From: Dongia_B soli
GTDB taxonomy: Bacteria; Pseudomonadota; Alphaproteobacteria; Dongiales; Dongiaceae
Reading direction: 5' to 3'
Length of the DNA: 64,000 nucleotides
NCBI RefSeq assembly: GCF_034044715.1
Contig: NZ_JAXCLW010000001.1
Location: 1 to 64,000 of the forward strand
In this document: positions 8,202 through 16,590 of the stretch, one piece after another
How positions within the stretch are numbered: position 1 is the stretch's first letter
Layout: each line of letters begins with the position of its first letter
Made by a program: the position numbers and the translations under genes
The notes under the pieces: generated by a model
The model's database searches: none
The model's input: only the letters and a program-made list of their open reading frames with translations
Told to the model about the DNA's origin: nothing

Positions 8202-9130
8202 AATGGATCAAAAGCTATGGGACGGCGCAATCCGGCCACCAGATCGAGATAATCGGGATCGTCGGGTCCAAGATAGCCGTGGCGGATCAAAAGGTCGATC
8301 TTCACTAGGGCAATATCGTAACTGAATTCGTCCGTGTTCAGCAGGTTCTCGATGAGAGACTGAACCGGCATCAACTGGAATGCAACAACCTCGCCGTCCA
8401 TATTGTTCGGCATGAAATCCGCCGGCAGATGCAAATCGTAATTGAACTGCAAGCCGACGCGCAGCCCCTCACCGGCCTCGATCGTCAAGGTGGTCAGGCT
8501 AACCGGCTTTGCCTGCCGGGCGATCTCGGCTTCGATGCCGGCTTCTTCCCAGCATTCCTTCACGAGATTATCCCAGACGGTGATCCCCATCGGCTGGCCA
8601 CCGCCAACCACCAGATCCAGCATATTGGGATCCACCGGCTTATGCGCGGCGCGACGGCCGATCCACAGATGCAGATCCCGACCCTGGCCAACCAGCCCGT
8701 TGATATTGACGCCGTAGCTGAGAATGCCGAAAAGCGGTGTCCCCGCCCGTTCCATGCAAAGCAATGGCGGCTGGCCGAATCCCCGGTTGACGGGAAAAAG
8801 CTCGTTTCGCCAACCGGTGACAAGCCCGGCCTCGCGCCAGGCAGCAAGAACCTCCGCCATGGCTGCGCTGCGGCTCTCGAAATCGGCAAGGCCATCCTGC
8901 ATTGCCACCCGGTCATTGCCGATGGCAAAGACCTTCGGGAAGGCGGCCAAATGGTCCATCCTGGTCCGGCGAACCCAGCCGACATGTTGATCGGCGACGA
9001 TGAATTTCAGATATCGGGCGAAATCGACAGGCGGGTAGCGGCGAAACTGACGCATCAAGCTCGGACGGGCAGCGCACTTGTCCACTGTCTTTTCGGAAAT
9101 TGCCGGTGTCGGGAAGTTTGCGTGATTCAA
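8198..9130 (-). CDS. DUF4743/Nudix hydrolase, upstream copy of a tandem pair
   Basis: This 310-residue paralogue of the following gene has the same order: a DUF4743 segment with WRNELFPVNRGFGQPPLLCMERAG, then a Nudix box GGGQPMGITVWDNLVKECWEEAG. As in its neighbour, KExxEE is kept and the first conserved glutamate is replaced, here by isoleucine. The N-terminal 25 residues before MRQFRRYPP are extra relative to the paralogue, and an internal ATG could be the true start. The pair looks like an old tandem duplication with different present-day substrates. Upstream lies a 468-base stretch without a recognisable gene, where the promoter should be. Confidence 0.84.
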   Translation of the reverse strand: MNHANFPTPAISEKTVDKCAARPSLMRQFRRYPPVDFARYLKFIVADQHVGWVRRTRMDHLAAFPKVFAIGNDRVAMQDGLADFESRSAAMAEVLAAWREAGLVTGWRNELFPVNRGFGQPPLLCMERAGTPLFGILSYGVNINGLVGQGRDLHLWIGRRAAHKPVDPNMLDLVVGGGQPMGITVWDNLVKECWEEAGIEAEIARQAKPVSLTTLTIEAGEGLRVGLQFNYDLHLPADFMPNNMDGEVVAFQLMPVQSLIENLLNTDEFSYDIALVKIDLLIRHGYLGPDDPDYLDLVAGLRRPIAFDPL

Positions 9131-9598
9131 GCCGGGGCCCTTTCACAACGCCCTCAGGGTATCGAAGGCCAATGCCACGAGGCTGTCGCAATCCGGTCAT
9201 GCCCCTGCCATGACGATCCGCGATATTGGTGGCCGTGCCGGTCGAAACAGATTTGGGATCCGGAACCGACCCTAATCCAGGAGCCGACAAATGCAACGAC
9301 AAAAACGTCACGTTTTAAACATGGCCACGCTGAAACGGCTCTTTATGCTGTTGCCCAGCCGTTTGCCTGTTGCCGCGAATTGCAACGATCCTTTGCGAAA
9401 CGGCAAACCGGCCTGACATTTTCGACTGTCGGCCATCACGGGGACCGTCGAAGGTAGTCCTTTCCAATCAAGTTTCCCTCCATCGCCTGTCCTTAGCCCC
9501 CTTTCCTTAGCTTCTTGTCCCTCCTGGCAACTCAGCCTATCCTGGTGCTAACGGACGAGCCCTGCCTACCAGGCAATTTTCGGATGGAGTTGGCGCGC
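9131..9598. other. Intergenic stretch, nothing recognised
   Basis: These 468 bases separate the divergently transcribed Nudix pair and aspartic protease gene. I find no convincing open frame, RNA gene, terminator or inverted repeat. Promoters for both flanking units are expected here but no clear -35/-10 pair stands out. Confidence 0.5.
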
Positions 9599-10318
9599 AT
9601 GCGCGCTTGGATGATTGCGGTTATCCTGATCGTCGCGACTGCCGCGCTGATTTTCCTGCTGAACAGCGCCTTCCCCGATGCTTTGCAAAATGACGACAAC
9701 CAGATGCAGCTCTTCGCCTCTCTGGGCTGGCTTGTGCTGCTCGGCAGCAGCGTCGTCCTGCGCTTGCGCAGTCGGCCTGGCAGCAGTTTGCGCGCCTTGG
9801 CCGCCTGGGTCCTGATCTTCCTAGTCCTGGTTTGGGTCTACGCCTATCGTGTCGAGGCCATGGCGATCGGCCAGCGTCTGCTGGCGGTGCTGGTTCCCGG
9901 CCATGGCTATACGACGGTCAGCGCGAACAGCGACGGTACGGTCAGTGGAAAAGGCGAAATGCGCTTTGCCGTCAATCGCGACGGCCACTATCAGGTCAAT
10001 GCCCGGGTCAACGGCACCTATGTCACCTTCCTGGTCGATACCGGCGCGACCGATGTGGTGTTGACCATGCTCGATGCCCAGCGGATCGGATTCGATCCCG
10101 ATAAACTGCGCTTCACGCAGCGGGCGGAGACGGCCAATGGCGTTGTCCGCGCCGCGCCAGTCACATTGGATGAGATTGCCCTCGGCGCCATCGTCATTGG
10201 CCATCTGCCGGCCTCGGTGAATGAGGCGCCGATGTCCCAGTCGTTGCTGGGCATGCGGTTCCTCAATCAATTGAAATCCTGGCGGGTCGAGAATCAGATG
10301 CTGATCCTTCAGCAATAG
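9599..10318 (+). CDS. Membrane-anchored retropepsin-like aspartic protease (TIGR02281 type)
   Basis: This 239-residue protein has three hydrophobic segments in the first 90 residues (MIAVILIVATAALIFLL, FASLGWLVLLGSSVVLRL, LAAWVLIFLVLVWVYAY) and then a single-lobe aspartic protease domain. The catalytic motif is FLVDTGATDVVL with Asp147, followed by a second conserved glycine-rich strand (LLGMRFLNQLKSW). Single-lobe proteases of this type act as dimers. The chosen ATG has GGAG nine bases upstream; an ATG 15 bases earlier is possible. The domain is predicted to face the periplasm, and the substrate is unknown. It converges on bluB. Confidence 0.85.
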   Translation: MRAWMIAVILIVATAALIFLLNSAFPDALQNDDNQMQLFASLGWLVLLGSSVVLRLRSRPGSSLRALAAWVLIFLVLVWVYAYRVEAMAIGQRLLAVLVPGHGYTTVSANSDGTVSGKGEMRFAVNRDGHYQVNARVNGTYVTFLVDTGATDVVLTMLDAQRIGFDPDKLRFTQRAETANGVVRAAPVTLDEIALGAIVIGHLPASVNEAPMSQSLLGMRFLNQLKSWRVENQMLILQQ

Positions 10319-10329
10319 CGCCGCTTGTC

Positions 10330-10989
10330 TCAGCGCTGCAGCACTTGGCGGCAGACTTCCGCCCGCGCCTGCCAGCCGGTCCGCTCCAGTTCCGGCGTGT
10401 CATGTTCCTCGGCCGGCCAGCCCAGGCAGAGATAAGCAACGAAACGCCAGGTTCCTGGGACCTTCAGCGTCGCGGTCGCCGCCTCGGGATCGAGTATCGA
10501 GATCCAGCCGAGGCCGACCCCATGAATGCGGCCGGCGAGCCACAGCGTATGAATGGCAAGTACCGTCGAATAGAGCAAGGTCTCTGGCATGGTGCGGCGT
10601 CCGAGGCCCTGCCCCTGTTCGGTCTCGGTATCGCAGAAGACGGCAAAATGGCGGGGCGCCTCGCGCAGGCCGGCCAGCTTCAGGCTGGCATAGAGCTGGG
10701 CTCTTTCTCCGCCGTAGCCGGCCAGAGCTTCGCGATTGGCAGTTTCGAAATTGGTGACGATGGCGGCGCGATTCGCTGGATCGTCGACAGTGACGAACCG
10801 CCAGGGCTGGGCATTGCCAACCGATGGGGCGAGACAGGCAAGGTCCAGCAATTCATCAACCAGACCGACCGGTAGAGGATCGGTGCGGAAATGCCGCACA
10901 TCGCGCCGCCACCGCAGCAGCTCGCGAAATCGGGCGCGAAACTCCGTGGGGAAGCGCGGCGCCGGGGCGCGATGTGCGATATATTTCAA
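10330..10989 (-). CDS. bluB: 5,6-dimethylbenzimidazole synthase BluB
   Basis: BluB is a nitroreductase-fold flavoenzyme that destroys FMNH2 with oxygen to make 5,6-dimethylbenzimidazole, the lower ligand of vitamin B12. The 219-residue product carries the BluB-specific stretches RRDVRHFRTDPLP, LAPSVGNAQPWRFV, TEQGQGLGRRTMPE and AYLCLGWPAEEHDTPELE, which distinguish it from ordinary nitroreductases. It lies 54 bases downstream of ecm on the same strand, so a B12-dependent enzyme and a B12-biosynthesis gene are probably co-transcribed. The rest of the cobalamin pathway is outside this window. Confidence 0.93.
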   Translation of the reverse strand: MKYIAHRAPAPRFPTEFRARFRELLRWRRDVRHFRTDPLPVGLVDELLDLACLAPSVGNAQPWRFVTVDDPANRAAIVTNFETANREALAGYGGERAQLYASLKLAGLREAPRHFAVFCDTETEQGQGLGRRTMPETLLYSTVLAIHTLWLAGRIHGVGLGWISILDPEAATATLKVPGTWRFVAYLCLGWPAEEHDTPELERTGWQARAEVCRQVLQR

Positions 10990-11043
10990 AATCTAGGTCT
11001 CACCCTCGGCGTTGATCCGGCGACATGGGTCCTGTGGCGTGGA

Positions 11044-13059
11044 TCAAGCCGCCCTGGGCGCGACCTCCTCCACCAGGTTGACGATATCCGCCATGATGGC
11101 GGTCACGTCGTAATCCTTCGGCGTATAGACCCGGGCAACACCGAAAGCTGTCAATTGCGCGGCATCGGATGGCGGAATAATGCCACCAACCACCACCGGC
11201 ACCGATTGCAGCCCGGCTTTCGCCAACCGCTCCATCACCTCGCGCACCAAAGCGACATGCGAGCCGGAAAGAATCGAAAGCCCGATCACATGCACGCCCT
11301 CTTCGAGCGCTGCATTGACGATCTGCGCCGGCGTCAGGCGAATGCCTTCATAGACCACTTCCATGCCGGCGTCGCGGGCCCGCACGGCGATCTGCTCTGC
11401 ACCGTTGGAGTGGCCATCCAGTCCCGGCTTGCCGACCAGCATCTTGATGCGCCGGCCAAGGCGGTCGGATACTGTGTTCACGCGCTTGCGGACATCATCT
11501 AGATCGGCGCGGCTGACTTCGGTCATCGCCCGGCCGACGCCGGTCGGCGCCCGGTATTCGCCGAAGACCCGACGCAAGGTCTCACCCCATTCGCCGGTCG
11601 TGACACCGGCATGAGCGGCGGCGATCGAGGCTTCCATGATATTAGCCCCGCTGCGCGCATCGGCTTCAAGCCGGTCCAGTGCGGCTTTGACGAGACCGGC
11701 GTCGCGATTGCCGCGCCATTGCTGCAATTGGGCGATTTGTTCGTTTTCCGCCGCGTCATCCACTTTCAGGAAACCGCCATCGCTACCGGCAACCAGCGGC
11801 GATGGTGCGCTTTCGGTGAATTTGTTGACGCCCACCACAACCTGATCGCCACTTTCAATGGCAGCCAGACGACGCGCATTCGATTCGACCAGCTTTTGTT
11901 TCATATAGCTGGCTTCCACCGCTGCGACTGCGCCACCCATCGCCTCGATGCGCGACAATTCCTCGCGCGCCGCTTCCTTCAATTCATCGACCTTCGCTTT
12001 GACCGCATGCGATCCGTCGAAGATGTCGCCATATTCCAGCAGATCCGTTTCGAAGGCGACGATCTGCTGCAGACGCAAGGACCATTGCTGGTCCCAGGGG
12101 CGCGGCAGGCCCAACGCCTCGTTCCAGGCCGGCAATTGCACCGCTCGGGCGCGCGCATCCTTCGACAAAGTCACCGCCAGCATTTCCAGCAGAATGCGGT
12201 AGACGTTATTCTCCGGCTGCGGTTCCGTCAGGCCAAGGCTATTGACCTGAACGCCGTAGCGGAAGCGGCGCAGCTTGGTGTCCTCGACACCATAGCGATC
12301 TCGGCAGATCTCATCCCACAATTCGCCGAAAGCGCGCATCTTGCACATCTCAGTGATGAAGCGCAGACCGGCATTCACGAAGAAACTGATGCGGCCGACG
12401 ACTTGGGGGAAATCTTCCGCCGGCACCTGGCCGCTGTCGCGGACATGATCCAGGACAGCTATTGCCGTTGCCAGCGCGAAGGCCAATTCCTGCTCCGGCG
12501 TCGCGCCCGCCTCCTGCAGGTGATAGGAACAGACATTGGTGGGATTCCATTTCGGAATTTCGCGATAGGTGAAGCTGATAACATCGGTGATCAGCTTCAG
12601 GCTCGGCTGCGGCGGGAAGATATAGGTGCCCCGCGACAGGTACTCCTTGATGATGTCATTCTGCACCGTGCCTTGCAGCACCGAGCGCGAAACACCCTGG
12701 CGCTCGGCCGCTGCCACATAAAGCGCAAGCAGCCAGGGCGCCGTGGCATTGATCGTCATCGATGTATTCATCTGATCGAGCGGCAAGCCATCCATCAGCG
12801 CCAGCATGTCGCCGAGATGGCTGACCGGCACGCCGACCTTGCCCACCTCGCCTTTGGCCAAGGGATGATCGGCGTCATAGCCGGTCTGAGTCGGCAAATC
12901 GAAGGCAACGCTGAGACCAGTCTGGCCGCGCATGAGGTTGGTGCGATAGAGCTGGTTAGAGGCCCGCGCTGAGGAATGACCGGAATAGGTCCGGAATAGC
13001 CAGGGCTGATCCCGCTTGGATCTCTGGTTTTTTGCCCGTTCGTCGGCCGGTTTCTTCAT
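11044..13059 (-). CDS. ecm: Ethylmalonyl-CoA mutase (MeaA type)
   Basis: Ecm is the adenosylcobalamin-dependent mutase that turns (2R)-ethylmalonyl-CoA into methylsuccinyl-CoA in the ethylmalonyl-CoA pathway. The 671-residue protein begins MKKPADERAKNQRSKRDQPWL, has the mutase barrel with RTYSGHSSARASNQLYRTNL and GQTGLSVAFDLPTQTGYDADHP, and ends in a B12-binding domain with DGHSNG (His550 as the cobalt ligand) and the GLSILSGSH motif. The single-chain layout and sequence match Ecm/MeaA and not the longer methylmalonyl-CoA mutase. GGGGAG seven bases before this ATG marks the start. The same reading frame stays open upstream through the damaged GFA gene, so a naive call would fuse the two into 854 residues. 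Confidence 0.93.
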   Translation of the reverse strand: MKKPADERAKNQRSKRDQPWLFRTYSGHSSARASNQLYRTNLMRGQTGLSVAFDLPTQTGYDADHPLAKGEVGKVGVPVSHLGDMLALMDGLPLDQMNTSMTINATAPWLLALYVAAAERQGVSRSVLQGTVQNDIIKEYLSRGTYIFPPQPSLKLITDVISFTYREIPKWNPTNVCSYHLQEAGATPEQELAFALATAIAVLDHVRDSGQVPAEDFPQVVGRISFFVNAGLRFITEMCKMRAFGELWDEICRDRYGVEDTKLRRFRYGVQVNSLGLTEPQPENNVYRILLEMLAVTLSKDARARAVQLPAWNEALGLPRPWDQQWSLRLQQIVAFETDLLEYGDIFDGSHAVKAKVDELKEAAREELSRIEAMGGAVAAVEASYMKQKLVESNARRLAAIESGDQVVVGVNKFTESAPSPLVAGSDGGFLKVDDAAENEQIAQLQQWRGNRDAGLVKAALDRLEADARSGANIMEASIAAAHAGVTTGEWGETLRRVFGEYRAPTGVGRAMTEVSRADLDDVRKRVNTVSDRLGRRIKMLVGKPGLDGHSNGAEQIAVRARDAGMEVVYEGIRLTPAQIVNAALEEGVHVIGLSILSGSHVALVREVMERLAKAGLQSVPVVVGGIIPPSDAAQLTAFGVARVYTPKDYDVTAIMADIVNLVEEVAPRAA

Positions 13060-13174
13060 GTCTGTTCTCCCCATCCTCATGCTGCACCGCAATATAGCGG
13101 GGGAAGAAAGGTGACGGCAAGACAGCGCGGCTGCCTGAATAACGCGGAAACGACATCCGGCTCTTATCCGGCGG

Positions 13175-13608
13175 TCAGTCGGCGTCGTAAGGCGGATCTT
13201 CCGGCCAGCGCGGCAGGTGATGGACAAAGCGAGCCAAGAAACTTGCTTCGATGCCCAGCCATGACTACTTGGCGCCAGAGCATTCGCATCGTCCAGAGTA
13301 CCCAACATCACGCCGACAGAGCGCTGCTCGTCATCGGTCATATAAATCGGTGTACCGCAGTCTCGGCAAAAATGCCTAGAGGCTATGCCGGATGACTTGA
13401 AGGTGGCGGCGCGGCCCTTGGTGATCTCAAACTGATCGACCGGCACCTGGGCCCAAGCCGAGACCGGCGCGCCGCTCCAGCGGCGGCACATATCGCAGTG
13501 ACAATAATCGGTGGTCGCGTGGTCAGGTGTGAGGCGATAGCGAATGGCACCACAGAGACAACCGCCTTCGAGAATTTTATCGGCGTGATCCCTATCGGCC
13601 GGCGCCAT
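13175..13608 (-). pseudogene. GFA-family (CENP-V fold) protein with apparent one-base frameshift near its end
   Basis: The first 125 codons or so encode a glutathione-dependent formaldehyde-activating-like (GFA) zinc protein: GGCLCGAIRY, YCHCDMCRRWSGAP and HFCRDCGTPIY supply the zinc cysteines. After SWL the frame turns into non-family sequence and runs without a stop into ecm. In the -1 frame the expected C-terminus LPRWPEDPPYDAD and a TGA at 13175-13177 are present. Relatives have five residues between SWL and LPRW, but only 14 bases (13217-13230) are found here, so one base appears to be missing. This is either a real mutation or a sequencing or assembly error. A GGGAAGG precedes the ATG. 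Its role in this cell is unknown. Confidence 0.7.
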
Positions 13609-13673
13609 CTACCTTCCCTTTCCGGTACCAGGCGCCAGCCGACATTATAGCCTGCTGCTTGCGCAGCTTCGCG

Positions 13674-14870
13674 TTAAGCGGCCTTCAGCGCCTCGAGCAG
13701 ATCATCGAGCAGATCATCGACATCCTCAAGTCCGATCGAAAGACGGATCATGCCCTCGTCGATACCCTGCTTCGCCCGTTGCTCCACCGTCAGCCGCTGA
13801 TGCGTGGTGGTCGCCGGATGGGTCGCCAGAGACTTCGAATCACCGAGATTGTTGGAGATCAGCACCAGCTTCAGCGCATTCAGGAAACGGAAGGCGGACG
13901 CCTTGCCGCCGGCCAAGTCGAAACCGACCATCGTACCGCCCGCCGCCATCTGCCGGCGTGCCAATTCCGCCTGGGGATGGCTGTCCAGCGTAGGATAATG
14001 AACCTGCTTCAGCTTGCTGTGTCCCTGCAGCTTCTGCGCGATCTTGAGGGCATTGGCGCTTTGCTTTTGCACCCGAAGTTCCAGCGTCTCCAGACCCTTC
14101 AACAGGATCCAGGCATTCATCGGCGAAAGCGATGGGCCGGTATGGCGGAGGAACGGCTGCAAGGTTTCTTCGATGAACTTGCGGCTGCCGAGGATGACAC
14201 CACCCAGCGACCGGCCCTGGCCGTCGATATGCTTGGTCGCCGAATAGACCACGACGTCCGCGCCTTGCTTCAGCGGCTGCTGCAGCAGTGGCGTCGCGAA
14301 GACATTGTCGACCACCACACAGGCGCCGGCTTTATGGGCGAGTTCGGCCACCGCGGGCACATCGACCAGACGCAGACCGGGATTTGACGGCGTCTCGAGG
14401 AACACTGCCTTGGTCGGCTTGGAGAGGGCATCGCGCCATTGATTGAGATCCCGCCCGTCGACAAAGGCTGTCTCCACGCCCCATTTGGGCAGGATTTCCC
14501 CGACGATATACTGACAGGAACCAAATAGCGCATCGGAGGCGACCACCCGGTCACCCGCCTTCACTTGGCATGCCAGCGCAGCGAATACCGCCGCCATCCC
14601 GCTGGCCGTCGCCCGCGCCATTTCAGCACCTTCGAGCAGCGCCATGCGCTCTTCGAACATCGAGACGGTGGGATTCCCGAAACGGGAATAGACGAAACGC
14701 GGCTGGCTGTTGTCGAACGCCGCTTCGGCCTCCTCGGCGGTTTCATAGACATAGCCGGACGTCATGAAAATGGCTTCGGATGTTTCTTTATATTGCGACC
14801 GCAACTGGCCGCCATGCACCAGGCGGGTTGCCGGGCGCCAATTTGGCTGGATGTCTCGCTTGACCGTCAT
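13674..14870 (-). CDS. metZ: O-succinylhomoserine sulfhydrylase MetZ
   Basis: MetZ is a PLP enzyme that makes homocysteine directly from O-succinylhomoserine and sulfide in methionine synthesis. The 398-residue product has the Cys/Met-metabolism fold with SRFGNPTVSMFEERMALLEGAE, the cofactor-lysine motif YSATKHIDGQGR (Lys in SATKH), and the C-terminal motif MIRLSIGLEDVDDLLDDL. The overall pattern fits the sulfhydrylase branch (MetZ) better than cystathionine gamma-synthase. The chosen ATG has GGGAG eight bases upstream; an in-frame codon 51 bases earlier lies in the leader. The 5' leader holds a SAM-II riboswitch and a terminator, which strongly supports a methionine role. Confidence 0.93.
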   Translation of the reverse strand: MTVKRDIQPNWRPATRLVHGGQLRSQYKETSEAIFMTSGYVYETAEEAEAAFDNSQPRFVYSRFGNPTVSMFEERMALLEGAEMARATASGMAAVFAALACQVKAGDRVVASDALFGSCQYIVGEILPKWGVETAFVDGRDLNQWRDALSKPTKAVFLETPSNPGLRLVDVPAVAELAHKAGACVVVDNVFATPLLQQPLKQGADVVVYSATKHIDGQGRSLGGVILGSRKFIEETLQPFLRHTGPSLSPMNAWILLKGLETLELRVQKQSANALKIAQKLQGHSKLKQVHYPTLDSHPQAELARRQMAAGGTMVGFDLAGGKASAFRFLNALKLVLISNNLGDSKSLATHPATTTHQRLTVEQRAKQGIDEGMIRLSIGLEDVDDLLDDLLEALKAA

Positions 14871-14919
14871 TCTCGCTTCTCCCGCCGGGCATCGATTCGC
14901 CCGGGCACTAACTGGGCAC

Positions 14920-14948
14920 AAAAAAACCTCGACCGGACAGGTCGAGGT
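14920..14948 (-). terminator. Intrinsic terminator in the metZ leader (riboswitch expression platform)
   Basis: On the reverse strand ACCTCGACC pairs perfectly with GGTCGAGGT across a five-base loop (TGTCC) and is followed by a run of six to seven T. It begins about 15 bases after the SAM-II aptamer and about 50 bases before the metZ ATG. This is the layout of a transcription-attenuating riboswitch, though it could also fold constitutively. Confidence 0.85.
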
Positions 14949-14962
14949 GATATGCCTCTTGA

Positions 14963-15012
14963 CCTTTTAGCTGCTTGTTTAACGTGGCCGCAATCCGGTT
15001 CAAATCACCACG
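14963..15012 (-). ncRNA. SAM-II riboswitch aptamer upstream of metZ
   Basis: The reverse strand carries the conserved SAM-II (metA motif) string: CGTGGTGATTTG, then ACCGGATTGC, then GGCCACGTTAAACAA and GCTAAAAGG. CGTGG (15012-15008 region) pairs with CCACG to form P1, and the downstream GCTAAA segment is placed to form the pseudoknot with the loop containing TGATTT. SAM-II is a compact H-type pseudoknot found mainly in alphaproteobacteria in front of methionine genes. Binding of S-adenosylmethionine is expected to lower metZ expression. Confidence 0.9.
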
Positions 15013-15021
15013 AACGGAGGG

Positions 15022-15050
15022 AAGTATTCATGCAGCAGGACGATTGTCAA
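15022..15050 (-). promoter_or_regulatory. Promoter of the metZ riboswitch transcript
   Basis: A perfect -35 box TTGACA (15045-15050) is followed by 17 bases and a poor -10 (ATACTT, 15022-15027) on the reverse strand. Transcription would start about 15015, just before the aptamer, which fits the short leaders typical of SAM-II. The -10 match is weak. Confidence 0.55.
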
Positions 15051-15260
15051 CAGGCGCCGGCAAGATCGGCTGTATCACCGTTGCGTGACCCGGCCGCTAT
15101 GCGTCGATATCCCCTTGTGAAGCGCAAAGTATTGTGCAGCATCTCCCGTGGGTATCCACTTCAGGTTGTCCTGGATCAGGCAATTGTGGATTTCGGTTAC
15201 ACAAGAAGGTTAAAAATGCCGTCCATTGCCGTTCCTCGGTAGTTAAGCAAGAATACGGAC

Positions 15261-15866
15261 ATGCAAGATCCGACACCACCCTCGATATCCCGCCCCTTGA
15301 GCCGATCAGATGCGCGGTCGGCCTGGCTTCGTCGCTGCCGGCTGGTGAGCCATAGTCTCGTGCTTTTGTCGCTGGCCGGTTGCGACAGTTCTGTTTTTCC
15401 GTGGCTGCCGGTGGAGCCGATGCCGGCCCAACAGGCGTCGAAAGCCGGGGAGCCCAGCGTCACCCGGGGCAAACCTGCTTCCAGCCCCTCGACGACCCGA
15501 ACCAAGGCGACCAAGCCAAAAGCAAAAAAACAGACCACGTCCAATCCGGCAGCAGCGGCACCGAGCGAACCAGCAACACCTGAACCGACGGAAGAGGCAC
15601 CCCCGCCCCCGGCAGCCGGCCAGCCCAATGACATGATCGGCCAGAACGAGGCCGGCATCCGGTCGCTGGTGGGCGATCCCGCGACCACCCGGAACGAGGG
15701 ATCGACCACGGTCTGGTCTTACCGGAAAGAGGGATGTGCCTTGGACCTTTTTCTATTCTACGACGTTAAGACGGGTGAACGTCGGGTCCTGACCTATGAA
15801 ATAAAACCGGAATCGACGGACAACAACGCTATACAGGTTTGTTACGACAAGTTCCGCAATGTCTAA
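15261..15866 (+). CDS. Lipoprotein with C-terminal BamE/SmpA-like segment
   Basis: This 201-residue protein has a basic N-region, the hydrophobic stretch LVLLSLAGC and a lipobox cysteine at Cys41, so it should be a lipid-anchored envelope protein. Residues 45-120 are a Pro/Ala/Thr/Lys-rich linker. The C-terminal 75 residues (MIGQNEAGIRSLVGDPATT, VWSYRKEGCALDLFLFYD) resemble the short beta-beta repeat of BamE/SmpA-like proteins. No function is known. The 3' end overlaps the response-regulator gene by 8 bases, so it is probably translated with the two-component pair and may report on envelope state. A shorter form starting at a GTG about 30 residues in is possible. Confidence 0.75.
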   Translation: MQDPTPPSISRPLSRSDARSAWLRRCRLVSHSLVLLSLAGCDSSVFPWLPVEPMPAQQASKAGEPSVTRGKPASSPSTTRTKATKPKAKKQTTSNPAAAAPSEPATPEPTEEAPPPPAAGQPNDMIGQNEAGIRSLVGDPATTRNEGSTTVWSYRKEGCALDLFLFYDVKTGERRVLTYEIKPESTDNNAIQVCYDKFRNV

Positions 15867-16590
15867 AGCCGCGCCCCCAATCATTGTCGTTGTCGATGAT
15901 GACGATCTTTTTCGTCCCTTGCTGGTCGGCAATCTGCGCGAAGCCGAATATGAGGTCAGCGATTTTCCGGCACCGGATGCCCTGCTTCAGCACCTGAAGC
16001 AAAATGTCATTGAGGCCGATCTATTTATCCTGGACTGGAAGATGCCGGGCATGACCGGTTTCGAGTTGCTGAAGGAACTACGAGACTTGGGCATCGCCAC
16101 GCCGGCTTTGTTCCTGACTTCCCTCGACGACGTGCTTTATGAAGAATCCGCCTTGCGCGAAGGTGCTGCGGATTTCGTCGGCAAGACCCGCAGCTTCGCG
16201 ATTTTGCGTCACCGCATTGAACGGATCCTCGGCGCGCTGCCCGCCAATCCTTCGACCAGCCCGGCAGCGCCAGCCAATATCGGTGCCCTGACCCTGGACA
16301 GCGCACAGCATCGCGTTACGTGGCGCGACAAAGTCGTCGAGTTGACCCTGGGCGAATTTCGGGCCGTGGAACTGCTGGCCACATCCGGGCGCGATGTTAG
16401 CTATCGTGAAATCTACGACACCATGCGGGGGGAAAATTTCATCGCCGGGGCCGGGCCGGAAGGCTACCGTGCCAATGTTCGCGCCCTGGTGAAACGGATC
16501 CGACAGAAATTCACCGAAGCGGATAGCGGTTTCACCGCCATCGAGAATTACCCCGGTTACGGCTATCGGTGGAAGTCGGGCAATGCATAG
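15859..16590 (+). CDS. OmpR-family response regulator, ChvI-like
   Basis: This 243-residue transcription factor has a receiver domain (acidic cluster DDDD at residues 13-16, phosphoacceptor Asp59 in FILDWKMPG, conserved Lys in DFVGKTR) and a C-terminal winged helix of the OmpR type ending YPGYGYRWKSG. It overlaps the lipoprotein gene by 8 bases and the kinase gene by 8 bases, which implies one transcript and coupled translation. The order regulator then kinase and the kinase type are like the alphaproteobacterial ChvI/ChvG system that responds to acid and envelope stress, but the assignment is by resemblance only. Confidence 0.85.
   Translation: MSKAAPPIIVVVDDDDLFRPLLVGNLREAEYEVSDFPAPDALLQHLKQNVIEADLFILDWKMPGMTGFELLKELRDLGIATPALFLTSLDDVLYEESALREGAADFVGKTRSFAILRHRIERILGALPANPSTSPAAPANIGALTLDSAQHRVTWRDKVVELTLGEFRAVELLATSGRDVSYREIYDTMRGENFIAGAGPEGYRANVRALVKRIRQKFTEADSGFTAIENYPGYGYRWKSGNA

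Noticed and set aside
11611..12972. 453-codon frame opposite ecm
   Set aside because: Shadow of the mutase gene.
11044..13608. A genuine 854-residue GFA-mutase fusion enzyme
   Set aside because: The linker is not family-like, a one-base shift restores the GFA end and stop, and ecm has its own strong ribosome site and ATG.
10990..13700. Cobalamin riboswitch upstream of ecm or bluB
   Set aside because: I looked for the GCCACTG box and associated stems and saw none; a covariance search would be needed to be sure.
14990..15010. tRNA T-arm-like GGTTCAAATC
   Set aside because: It is on the complementary strand of the SAM-II aptamer; no cloverleaf can be drawn around it.
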